From JAZKHE01 sp040385525 (GTDB lineage Bacteria; Bacteroidota; Bacteroidia; UBA4408): a DNA stretch of 64,000 bases. The number at the start of each line of letters is the position of its first letter. The first letter of the stretch is position 1. Both the position numbers and the translations under genes were made by a program. Of the stretch, positions 35,255 through 43,353 are shown piece by piece. The stretch is taken from positions 186,001 to 250,000 of the forward strand of contig JAZKHE010000005.1 of assembly GCA_040385525.1 (NCBI GenBank), in the 5' to 3' direction. The notes below the pieces were generated by a model. The model was not told the DNA's origin. It was given only the letters and a program-made list of their open reading frames with translations, and searched no databases.

Positions 35255-38200
35255 ATGGAAGATAATATAATTTGCCCTTACCCTGGTTTACGTCCTTTTA
35301 ATGAAGACGAATCTATTTTCTTTAAAGGCAGAGAAGAACATATAAATCAGATAATAAAGCAACTCGAGCAAAAAAAGTTTTTAATGCTTACAGGTGCATC
35401 TGGCGATGGTAAATCTTCGTTAGTATATGCTGGGGTAATACCAAGTGCTAGGGCGGGTTTTTTTAAGGCGAGATTTAATAATTGGATTATTGCAGATTTT
35501 AGGCCAGAAAGAAATCCTTTAAATAATTTTGCACATGCTATCGATAGCCAACTTAAAATTGGTAATGTAGAAAAAACGGAGAAGGAATTAAGTTATGGTT
35601 TTTCGGCATTGATAGATTTGTATCAGGCAAGTCCGTATTGGCTAAATCAAAGTTCAGAAACTTTTTTACAGCTAAATGTTGACGAACAAAAAAAAGCAAA
35701 ACGAAAAGCGGCTAACTTATTAATTCTTGTAGATCAATTTGAAGAATTTTTTACAAATATCGAAAATTATAGCAATGGTAAAGCTTCATTAGAATCACAA
35801 GCGGTTGTAAATCTTTTGTTAGAAACAACTCGTATTGCTATTGAGCAGGATATACCTATTTACATTGTTTGCACAATGCGATCCGATTATATAGGGCAAT
35901 GCGCTTCGTTTAGAGGTTTGCCAGAATATATTGGTTATAGTCAGTTTTTTGTTCCTCGCTTAAAAAGGCAAGAATTTTATCAAGTTATAGAAGAACCAGC
36001 TTTATTAAATGGCAATAAAATAGCTCATCGATTAGTTGAAATGCTAATTAACGAAATGAGCGATGGTATTGATCAGCTTCCTGTATTGCAGCATGCCTTA
36101 AATCAAATTTGGCAAAAAGCAGATAAAGGGAAAACCGAAATGGATTTAATTCATTTTGCAAAAATTAATGGTATACCTAAAAACCAATTAGACGAAGAAT
36201 CAAGAGCAGAATTTGAAAATTGGTTTACAACAATTCCTGATTTTAAGAAAGATTTTTTTGATAATTCTTCGCTTGGAGATGTGCTAGATGCGCATGCTAA
36301 TGAGCTGTACGAAACCGCATTTACGCCCAGTGGTTTAGATAAAAGCACAGCAAAATTAATAATTGAAACAACTTTTAAATGCCTCACAAAAATTGATGAA
36401 GCAAGAGCTGTTAGAAACAGAATGAGTTTAGAAGAGGTTACTCAAATTATAAATCAGCCAAATATTACAACAGATATTGTTGCACAAGTTATTGATGTGT
36501 ATCGCGAACAAGGCAACACATTTTTAAAACCATTTATTACTGCCGAGCATGATACATTAAATTTAAAACCAAATAATGTATTAGATATTACACACGAAAG
36601 TTTAATTAGAAACTGGAAAAAGTTAACCGATTGGGCTAAAGAAGAACATGATAGTTTACTAACATGGCAAGATTTTAATAAACAATTACAACGATGGGTT
36701 GCAAGCAATAGATCTAGCGGATATTTATTGCCAATAGGGCCTTTAACTTATTTCGAAAATTGGTTTAAAACTGCCAAGCCAAACAAATATTGGTTAGCCC
36801 GTTACGATGATGGAGAAATAAGTAAAGAACAAAAAATAGCAGATGCCGAAATTGTTTTAAGCAACGCTATTTTGTTTTTAAAACGTAGTGCGCGCAGATT
36901 ATTTGTTACCCGAACAATAATGAAATATGGCGCTGATAAAATTATTGCAGCCTTTGGAATTTTATCGTTAGTGTTTAGTTGTACTTATTTTTATTTTGAC
37001 TTTAGAACAAAACAAAACGACTATATACTTGAAGATATACAACAAAAAAGCCATGAGTTATTAAGTTCAAAAAACATAAAAAGCAGCACAAAAGCAACTT
37101 ATATAATTGTTGAAAGCTCAATAAATAAAGAAAAAAAAGAGCATTATAAAACACTGTTAAATTATATTGAAAGTGACTCCGCACGAATTGAAGTTTGCAG
37201 TCAAATTTTTTCACAATGTGCTCAACAAAAACAAAACGTTGAGAATAAAGAAATATATTCAATTTTAACTCCTGTTTATATGTATCAGTTGGAGTTGGCA
37301 AACAAAAATATGTTTGTAAGTAACAAAACCTTTGCCAACAACATACATAATGTTTTAAACATAACATTAGAAAATGCTATACTTATTCGTAACATTAAAT
37401 ATGCTAATAAAGAATATAAGTTGTTTTGCAACAATGCTTTTAAAGCTAGCCAGCAATTATTAAATGATACGCTTGAGTTAAAAAAAATAAATACTGACCA
37501 ATTAAGTAAATTATTTATAGCATTACCCTTTATCACTGATTACAATAAAGAAAAAATTACACAAATAATTAATACCGTAAGCCCTTTTAACGCAGCTACA
37601 AAACAAAAATTTGATTTGCTTTTTCCAAAAGATAAAAAAACAAATCAAACATGGAATGAAGAGGTTTCTCATAATGGAGGCTATTTTCATTTAGGAAGTC
37701 TGTATGCTATAACAGGAGATTATACTAATTTAAATAATTGTTTAGATTCTTTATTGATTTATAATTCAAATTTTTTAACAACTAAATCTGGCTTTTCTTA
37801 CGAAAAATTTTTAATAAATCTTTTAGCAACAAACAATTTACTTACAACTAAAGGTGTTGAGTTTGTAAATAAAATAGAGTCAAAATTTAAAATAGTACAA
37901 ACAAATTCGGTTTTCGATTTATTGCAAATAAACTTATGCGCATCAAAAGAAATTGAGTTGTGGGAGTTAAATCAAAGTTTAAAATCGGCTTCGCCAGCAT
38001 TCTATTTTGATGTTGTAACCGAAAAAGTTACTTATACTCAAGTAAATCAGTTGATTGATTTTAACATCAATAAAATTGTTTCTAATCATAATAAAACAAA
38101 TGATGAGAAAAAATATTTGGCAGCACTACTATATAAGGCAAAAGCATATCTGTATAACAAAAGCTCTAATTATAATGAAGATGTGTTTAATATTAACACG

Positions 38201-39406
38201 AAACTAGCAGTAGATAATTATAAAAAAGTTAGTCAACAGTATCTTAATGGCGATATGCTTATAGGTTCTGGTTCTGATGCTAAAAGTATAAAAAGATCTG
38301 TAATGTTTAATTATCCAGATTTGATTGATCCAAATAAACCTTGGGCACTTTACACATATTGGTCTATCATTCAGTATAAAAAGCCATTTCTTTTTTTAAA
38401 ATACATTGTCAACACAAATCAATTAGCAACTATTTATAACGATGAAAACAGTATTGTTGGTTTAAATAAATTTATTGCAAATTATTGCATTACAGCACTT
38501 GAAGTTCAAAACAGAAATAAATACGCTAAAGATGCTGAAGTTTTAGAAAAACTTATAACATTTGAAAATAAATCGTTAGCTAAAGACCCTTTGTACGCAA
38601 TGCTTGCTATACAGTTTAATTCAGTAGGTAACAAAACTAATGCAAAACAAAATGCAGATAAAGTAAACTATAAAACGATTTTAGAAGAAAAAAATTTTGA
38701 ACAAAACAGTAACGGGGTAAATTATCAAAATTTAGCTCAAAGTTTTGCGGCTTATTTAGCATTAACCGAACAAATAGATTTGTATCGAGAAGATACAATT
38801 TACACTCCACAAGTACAAAAAAGTATGTTTACTAAATCTAAAACCTTTCAATTTATTAATTCAATACCCAAAGGTTATGTAAAGCGTAACGCTTTGCTAG
38901 TTTGTTTAGATAGTTTACAAAGTAAAAATCATTCAGCTACAGCTTATGCTATAGCAATTCAAGCTAGTGGTAACAAAATCCAAGAACTACAACAAAACAA
39001 AGACCCATTAACTTATTTACTATTAGATAATTTAATAAATACACAAATTTACACTACACAAAAATTTGCGAATGGTTTATTCGAGATTTTAGGCAGGTTA
39101 TCAACCAATTCCACTAATGCGGTTGCTCTTACTTTATTAAAGGATAAAAACGATAAAATAAAACCATTGTGTTTAAATTATTTTGTAGAAGGAGTTGCAC
39201 AAACTGGCAATTATTATTTAGCTACAAGTTATATTCCCGATTATGTCTCGTCAAGTTCTCAACTCCAGTTGTATACAATTATTTTAAATAACGAAGCAAT
39301 ACTTAAAGAAAGAAGTTGGTTAACCAATTCTTTATTTACAAATCCTTTTACAGGAAAACTTGAGAGTGATGATGATGGTAGGGTGTATGTTTCTAGTGAA
39401 GATTAA
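35255..39406 (+). CDS. nSTAND1-type STAND NTPase with membrane anchor and long helical C-terminus
   Basis: 1383 residues. The start CPYPGLRPFNEDESIFFKGR is the hallmark of the novel-STAND-1 family. Walker A GASGDGKSS is at about 47-55, Walker B LLILVDQFEE at 155-164, then the arginine segment IVCTMRSDYIG and the winged-helix part GIDQLPVLQHALNQIW. A single membrane helix lies at about 560-582 (KIIAAFGILSLVFSCTYFYF), after the NTPase. The remaining 800 residues are Lys/Asn/Leu-rich and look like irregular helical repeats; no WD40, caspase or TPR consensus is evident. STAND proteins are signal-dependent switches that oligomerise on ligand binding. With the TIR-like gene upstream it resembles bacterial conflict or signalling modules. 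Trigger and output unknown. Confidence 0.85.
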   Translation: MEDNIICPYPGLRPFNEDESIFFKGREEHINQIIKQLEQKKFLMLTGASGDGKSSLVYAGVIPSARAGFFKARFNNWIIADFRPERNPLNNFAHAIDSQLKIGNVEKTEKELSYGFSALIDLYQASPYWLNQSSETFLQLNVDEQKKAKRKAANLLILVDQFEEFFTNIENYSNGKASLESQAVVNLLLETTRIAIEQDIPIYIVCTMRSDYIGQCASFRGLPEYIGYSQFFVPRLKRQEFYQVIEEPALLNGNKIAHRLVEMLINEMSDGIDQLPVLQHALNQIWQKADKGKTEMDLIHFAKINGIPKNQLDEESRAEFENWFTTIPDFKKDFFDNSSLGDVLDAHANELYETAFTPSGLDKSTAKLIIETTFKCLTKIDEARAVRNRMSLEEVTQIINQPNITTDIVAQVIDVYREQGNTFLKPFITAEHDTLNLKPNNVLDITHESLIRNWKKLTDWAKEEHDSLLTWQDFNKQLQRWVASNRSSGYLLPIGPLTYFENWFKTAKPNKYWLARYDDGEISKEQKIADAEIVLSNAILFLKRSARRLFVTRTIMKYGADKIIAAFGILSLVFSCTYFYFDFRTKQNDYILEDIQQKSHELLSSKNIKSSTKATYIIVESSINKEKKEHYKTLLNYIESDSARIEVCSQIFSQCAQQKQNVENKEIYSILTPVYMYQLELANKNMFVSNKTFANNIHNVLNITLENAILIRNIKYANKEYKLFCNNAFKASQQLLNDTLELKKINTDQLSKLFIALPFITDYNKEKITQIINTVSPFNAATKQKFDLLFPKDKKTNQTWNEEVSHNGGYFHLGSLYAITGDYTNLNNCLDSLLIYNSNFLTTKSGFSYEKFLINLLATNNLLTTKGVEFVNKIESKFKIVQTNSVFDLLQINLCASKEIELWELNQSLKSASPAFYFDVVTEKVTYTQVNQLIDFNINKIVSNHNKTNDEKKYLAALLYKAKAYLYNKSSNYNEDVFNINTKLAVDNYKKVSQQYLNGDMLIGSGSDAKSIKRSVMFNYPDLIDPNKPWALYTYWSIIQYKKPFLFLKYIVNTNQLATIYNDENSIVGLNKFIANYCITALEVQNRNKYAKDAEVLEKLITFENKSLAKDPLYAMLAIQFNSVGNKTNAKQNADKVNYKTILEEKNFEQNSNGVNYQNLAQSFAAYLALTEQIDLYREDTIYTPQVQKSMFTKSKTFQFINSIPKGYVKRNALLVCLDSLQSKNHSATAYAIAIQASGNKIQELQQNKDPLTYLLLDNLINTQIYTTQKFANGLFEILGRLSTNSTNAVALTLLKDKNDKIKPLCLNYFVEGVAQTGNYYLATSYIPDYVSSSSQLQLYTIILNNEAILKERSWLTNSLFTNPFTGKLESDDDGRVYVSSED

Positions 39407-39519
39407 TTAGTTAACAAAAACAATTCACAGATAACCCATGTTTATAATCAGGAATTATTAAGTAAAGTTATAATTTAAACAACCAAAATTATTAGTATCG
39501 AATAATAAAAAAATATACT

Positions 39520-40500
39520 ATGAAAGCATTACAACGAATTAGAATAATATTATTTTGTATAATGGTATTTGGTGCCTTTGCAAATTTTGCCCAAAATCAG
39601 TGGGGTTTAACCGTAATTGATATTTGTGTTTTTTTTATGATTTTTACTTTTTTTGCGGAAAGTTATTTACTAAATAAACTTCGAATAAAACAAAAACAAA
39701 ACGTAAAATATAATAAGTTTCAAAACATAATTTTAGTTGCTTTTACTTTTTTATTTATAGCGTCATTCTTGGTTGGCAACAGTAATAGTTTAATTAATAG
39801 CATAATGTTAAATAGTTGGGTAATTTGTATTTTACTTTTATTAATTAATTGCATTATAGAACTCGCTATTGAGTTACTAAATAAAAAAAACACTTTTATA
39901 AATGGTGTTGCCGAAAGTAATTTGTTGGGTTTGTTTTATGTGGGATTATTTTTTAAAATAATGCATTGGCCAGGGGCAAGTGTCACATTAGTTTTAAGCG
40001 TATTTTTTCTTTTTCTTTTTTATTCATTTTCAACAATTGTTTTTTTTAAACAAAATAAAAACAAAGGCAAGCAAATTGTATACTTATTAAGTTTTGGGAG
40101 CATTGCAACAATATTATTAGGTGTAGCTTTTATAATTGCTACTCAACATTGGTCAAGGATTGGGTCTGGCATTTTGTATTATACTGCGTTACTTATAACG
40201 CTCGTAATGATTGCTGGTACAATTAAATGGAAATATAGTTTTAATGGTGAAAAGATAAACATACTTAAGGCAATGCAATTGCTAAAAACAAAAATTGTTT
40301 TAATTTATATGGTAGCATTTATTTACTGCACGTATAAAACATTTACAATTTGGGGACTTGCGCCTCGTTATTATAAACAAGACGAGCCAAGTTCATGCGA
40401 TTTGTTGTACTTGGAGGGCAATTTAAAAGAATCTGGTGTTGTTTCCACAGCATTTTATAATTTTAGAGAGAATGCAGAAAAAAATGGCTTTTTGAGATAA
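39520..40500 (+). CDS. Polytopic membrane protein with MHWPGA motif
   Basis: 326 residues with about eight or nine predicted membrane helices and few charged loops. The segment LFYVGLFFKIMHWPGASVTL resembles the K-x-M-H-W-P-G motif in the first helices of GldL and other Bacteroidota membrane proteins, but the rest is unlike GldL. The C-terminal 45 residues are soluble (YYKQDEPSSCDLLYLEGNLKESG). It ends 7 bases before the SpoIIE-type phosphatase gene, so the two are cotranscribed and may form a membrane sensor and output pair. The 113 bases before it show no strong promoter. Unknown function. Confidence 0.75.
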   Translation: MKALQRIRIILFCIMVFGAFANFAQNQWGLTVIDICVFFMIFTFFAESYLLNKLRIKQKQNVKYNKFQNIILVAFTFLFIASFLVGNSNSLINSIMLNSWVICILLLLINCIIELAIELLNKKNTFINGVAESNLLGLFYVGLFFKIMHWPGASVTLVLSVFFLFLFYSFSTIVFFKQNKNKGKQIVYLLSFGSIATILLGVAFIIATQHWSRIGSGILYYTALLITLVMIAGTIKWKYSFNGEKINILKAMQLLKTKIVLIYMVAFIYCTYKTFTIWGLAPRYYKQDEPSSCDLLYLEGNLKESGVVSTAFYNFRENAEKNGFLR

Positions 40501-40507
40501 ATAAAGT

Positions 40508-41689
40508 ATGGAGTTTTGGGTTTTACTTTTAGCTGTTTTATTAATTTTTGTGTTTATAGGGTTTTTTTCTACTAAAAAGAAACTAAAAAAGCAACAAGAA
40601 AAACTTGTTGTATTACTCGAAAATGAAACAAAAACAAATTCGATTTTAGCGGTAAATAATAACTGGGAAAAAGAAAAAGAAGCACTTTTAATCGAAAAAC
40701 AAAAAGCCGAAGAAAAAAACAAAAAACTTTGGCAAATGAGCGAAACCGTTCATAAGGAGCGCAAACAAGTAGACGAAGCAAACGAATTACTTTTAACTGA
40801 TAAACAAAAATTAGAGGCAGATAAAAAAAAGCTTGACGAAAAAGTAAAAAAGCTTTGGGCTCAAAGTGTATCTATTCACAAAGAAAAAGAACGCATAAAC
40901 GAACTAAAACTTGTAATAGAACACAAACACCAAGAAATTTTAGATAGCGTAAATTATGCGCAACGTATACAAAGGGCTTTGTTAGCAAGCAAAAAAATGC
41001 TTAAAGATAACTTGCCAGACTATTTTGTTTTGTTTTTGCCAAAAGATATTGTAAGTGGAGATTTTTATTGGGCCAATCAATTAAATAATAATCAGTTTTC
41101 TATTGTAACAGCCGATAGCACTGGTCACGGGGTTCCAGGAGCAATTATGAGTATTTTAAATATTTCGAGTTTAAGCGAAGCTGTAAATGCGCAACAACTA
41201 GTATTGCCAAACCAAATTTTAGATTATACGCGTAAACGTATTATGGAACACATGGCAAATGACGGAAGTGAAGAGGGTGGTAAAGATGGAATGGATGCTG
41301 TTATTTGTAATTTCGATTTTATAAAAAATAAACTGCAATTTGCTGCCGCTAATAATCCATTGTGGTTAATTCGAGATAATATTTTAACAGAATACAAACC
41401 CGATAAAATGCCTGTAGGTAAAGCAATGGGAGAAATTAAACCATTTACTTTGCATGAACTCGAATTACAAAAAGGTGATTTAATAATAACGCTTACCGAT
41501 GGGTACGCAGATCAATTTGGAGGTGAAAAAAATAAAAAATTCATGTATAAATCTTTAAAAGACTTGTTACTAAAAATAAATAATAATTCTTTAGAAGATA
41601 TAAAAAATCAACTTAAAACCACATTTGAAATTTGGAAAGGTAATGCAGAACAAGTTGACGATGTTTTGATAATTGGCATTAGATTATGA
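40508..41689 (+). CDS. SpoIIE/PP2C-type serine phosphatase with membrane anchor and coiled coil
   Basis: 393 residues. One membrane helix (2-22), then a Lys/Glu-rich coiled coil to about 150, then IEHKHQEILDSVNYAQRIQRALL, which in Bacteroidota regulators links to the phosphatase domain (about 165-393). Metal-binding landmarks are present: LPKDIVSGDFYW, TADSTGHGVPGAIMS, FAAANNPLW, LTDGYADQFGG and the final DDVLIIGIRL. Such phosphatases dephosphorylate anti-sigma-factor antagonists or other proteins. No sensor domain such as GAF or PAS is present; sensing may come from the preceding membrane protein. Its stop overlaps the next gene's start by 4 bases. Confidence 0.9.
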   Translation: MEFWVLLLAVLLIFVFIGFFSTKKKLKKQQEKLVVLLENETKTNSILAVNNNWEKEKEALLIEKQKAEEKNKKLWQMSETVHKERKQVDEANELLLTDKQKLEADKKKLDEKVKKLWAQSVSIHKEKERINELKLVIEHKHQEILDSVNYAQRIQRALLASKKMLKDNLPDYFVLFLPKDIVSGDFYWANQLNNNQFSIVTADSTGHGVPGAIMSILNISSLSEAVNAQQLVLPNQILDYTRKRIMEHMANDGSEEGGKDGMDAVICNFDFIKNKLQFAAANNPLWLIRDNILTEYKPDKMPVGKAMGEIKPFTLHELELQKGDLIITLTDGYADQFGGEKNKKFMYKSLKDLLLKINNNSLEDIKNQLKTTFEIWKGNAEQVDDVLIIGIRL

Positions 41690-42261
41690 GTGATACAAAA
41701 AAACATAAAATTGTTGTTGCAATTACAGGTGCAAGCGGATCGGTTTATGCAAAAGTTTTGTTACAAAAGTTAGCGGAAAATAGTGCTCAAATAATTGATG
41801 TTGCTGTTGTAATGAGCGACAACGCAAAACAAGTTTGGGAGTTTGAATTGGGCAATAAAGATTACGAAAATTTTCCGTTTAAAATGTATAGTAAAATGGA
41901 TTTTATGGCGCCATTTGCATCAGGTTCGGCAAAATATAATGCCATGATAATTTGCCCGTGTTCTATGGGTACATTAGCAAGAATAGCAAGCGGAATATCA
42001 AACGATTTAACTACACGAGGAGCAGACGTAATTTTAAAAGAACGCCGAAAACTGGTTTTAATAACAAGGGACACTCCTATAAGTTTAATTCATATCAATA
42101 ATATGAAAACAGTTACTGAAGCAGGTGGAATTATTTGTCCTGCATCTCCATCATTTTATTCTAAACCACAAACTTTCGAAGACCTTGCAGCAACAGTGGT
42201 TGATAGAGCTTTAGATTTAATTGGCATAGATTTACAAACCTATCGTTGGGGCGAAAAATAG
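41686..42261 (+). CDS. ubiX: UbiX/Pad1-type flavin prenyltransferase
   Basis: 191 residues. Makes the prenylated FMN cofactor used by UbiD-type decarboxylases. Motifs: VAITGASGSVYAKVLLQKL (FMN phosphate binding), MIICPCSMGTLARIASGISNDLTTRGADVILKERRKLVL and ITRDTPISLIHINNM, and the C-terminal PASPSFYSKPQTFEDL. Full length. Translationally coupled to the phosphatase by an ATGA overlap, an unexpected partnership. No ubiD is in the window; it would be needed for menaquinone or aromatic acid metabolism. The dispersed repeat copy 2 follows. Confidence 0.95.
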   Translation: MSDTKKHKIVVAITGASGSVYAKVLLQKLAENSAQIIDVAVVMSDNAKQVWEFELGNKDYENFPFKMYSKMDFMAPFASGSAKYNAMIICPCSMGTLARIASGISNDLTTRGADVILKERRKLVLITRDTPISLIHINNMKTVTEAGGIICPASPSFYSKPQTFEDLAATVVDRALDLIGIDLQTYRWGEK

Positions 42262-42321
42262 ATTGAGTTTACAACCGTACCGCCAAATTTTTGGGCTATA
42301 TGTGTATTGTAAATTCGATAT

Positions 42322-42436
42322 ACGCGCGTAAGCTTGACAAAACGCGAAAGCGAGTGGCTTTGTGTGAAAGCATTCGTTTTGTCTTGACTTTTTTTGGTTC
42401 GTTTTTTGTGTCAAGACAAAAAATGAACGTAAAGAA
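42322..42436 (+). repeat. Dispersed 3'-end hairpin repeat, copy 2 (core)
   Basis: A 115-base core identical to 46463-46577 and very close to the minus strand of 11772-11885. It begins ACGCGCGT, 60 bases after the ubiX stop and in its sense direction. Inside, GACAAAACG (42336-42344) can pair with CGTTTTGTC (42375-42383), while TTTTGTCTTGAC (42377-42388) can pair with GTCAAGACAAAA (42410-42421); both use the same bases, so only one stem can form. Outside the core this copy diverges from the other two. No coding content. Confidence 0.9.
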
Positions 42437-42517
42437 CCACTATAGTTTGTTAATTTGCATTGCTGTTTAATTAAAAGAAAAAACAATACATAATACTTAT
42501 ACTCAAAAAAATAGTTT

Positions 42518-43183
42518 ATGAATATTAATATTGAAAGTTCTTGGCAAAATGTTTTAAACGAAGAATTTAATAAACCCTACTTTAAACAACTTACCGAATT
42601 TGTTAAAAAAGAATACCAAGAAACCAACTGTTACCCAATAGCAAATCAAATTTTTGCAGCATTCAATAGTTGCCCGTTTAACGATGTAAAAGTTGTAATT
42701 ATCGGTCAAGATCCCTACCACGGAGAAGGACAAGCCAACGGATTATGTTTCTCTGTAAATAAAGGAATTGCATTTCCGCCATCATTAATTAATATTTTTA
42801 AAGAATTACAAACCGATGTTTTAAAACCATTTCCTACAAATGGCGATTTAGAATATTGGGCAAAACAAGGTGTGTTATTGTTAAATGCAACATTAACAGT
42901 AAAACAAAGTTTGGCTGGTAGTCACCAAAACAAAGGTTGGGAAACTTTTACCGATGAGGTAATTCAAAAAATATCTGATCAAAAACAGAACGTAGTTTTT
43001 TTATTGTGGGGCGGCTTTGCAAAAAAGAAAGGGCAAAAAATTGACAGAACAAAACACCTAGTTTTAGAAACTGGTCATCCTTCTCCACTAAGCGCCAACA
43101 GAGGTTTTTGGTTTGGCAACAAACATTTTAGCAAAACCAATGCTTATTTAAAAAGCAAAGGATTAAAAGAAATTGAGTGGTAA
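42518..43183 (+). CDS. ung: Uracil-DNA glycosylase (family 1)
   Basis: 221 residues, typical length. Excises uracil from DNA. Motifs: water-activating VVIIGQDPYHGEGQANGLCFSV (catalytic Asp and the QDPYH box) and the C-terminal GHPSPLSANRGFWFGNKHFSK (histidine loop). GVLLLNATLTV carries the pocket Asn. Stand-alone gene, followed within 6 bases by the 3' end of a tRNA gene on the other strand. Confidence 0.98.
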   Translation: MNINIESSWQNVLNEEFNKPYFKQLTEFVKKEYQETNCYPIANQIFAAFNSCPFNDVKVVIIGQDPYHGEGQANGLCFSVNKGIAFPPSLINIFKELQTDVLKPFPTNGDLEYWAKQGVLLLNATLTVKQSLAGSHQNKGWETFTDEVIQKISDQKQNVVFLLWGGFAKKKGQKIDRTKHLVLETGHPSPLSANRGFWFGNKHFSKTNAYLKSKGLKEIEW

Positions 43184-43188
43184 ATATG

Positions 43189-43262
43189 TGACCCCGGAGA
43201 GATTCGAACTCCCAACCGTCAGAGCCGAAATCTGATATTCTATCCAGTTGAACTACGAGGCC
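43189..43262 (-). tRNA. tRNA-Arg (anticodon TCG)
   Basis: The 74-base minus-strand sequence folds as a cloverleaf: acceptor GGCCTCG/CGGGGTC with discriminator A, D arm GTTC/GAAT, anticodon stem TCAGA/TCTGA around the loop TTTCGGC (anticodon TCG), and T arm GGGAG TTCGAAT CTCTC. The 3' CCA is not encoded. Anticodon TCG reads CGN arginine codons. A TATATTTG promoter lies just upstream. Confidence 0.95.
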
Positions 43263-43270
43263 AATGCTCG

Positions 43271-43278
43271 CAAATATA
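43271..43278 (-). promoter_or_regulatory. -7 box (TATATTTG) for tRNA-Arg
   Basis: Minus strand TATATTTG ends 8 bases before the first base of the mature tRNA, as expected for a transcript starting at or near the tRNA 5' end. Confidence 0.6.
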
Positions 43279-43331
43279 ATTAAATTTTTAAAGCGATTAT
43301 TTTTAGGCAATAAAAACAGCAACAATTAGTT

Positions 43332-43339
43332 TATATTTG
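43332..43339 (+). promoter_or_regulatory. -7 box (TATATTTG) for porZ
   Basis: TATATTTG lies 14 bases before the porZ ATG, implying a leader of under 10 bases. No TTG at 17-23 bases upstream. Confidence 0.5.
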
Positions 43340-43353
43340 GGTTTTATTTACAA

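Noticed and set aside
39420..39435. TTCACAGATAAC fragment resembling the 9.7 kb repeat
   Set aside because: A single short match of about 12 bases is within chance for such AT-rich sequence and no second unit is present.
42232..42486. 84-codon minus-strand open frame across repeat copy 2
   Set aside because: It spans the ubiX end and the hairpin repeat, shows no family features, and the repeat is explained better as a non-coding element.
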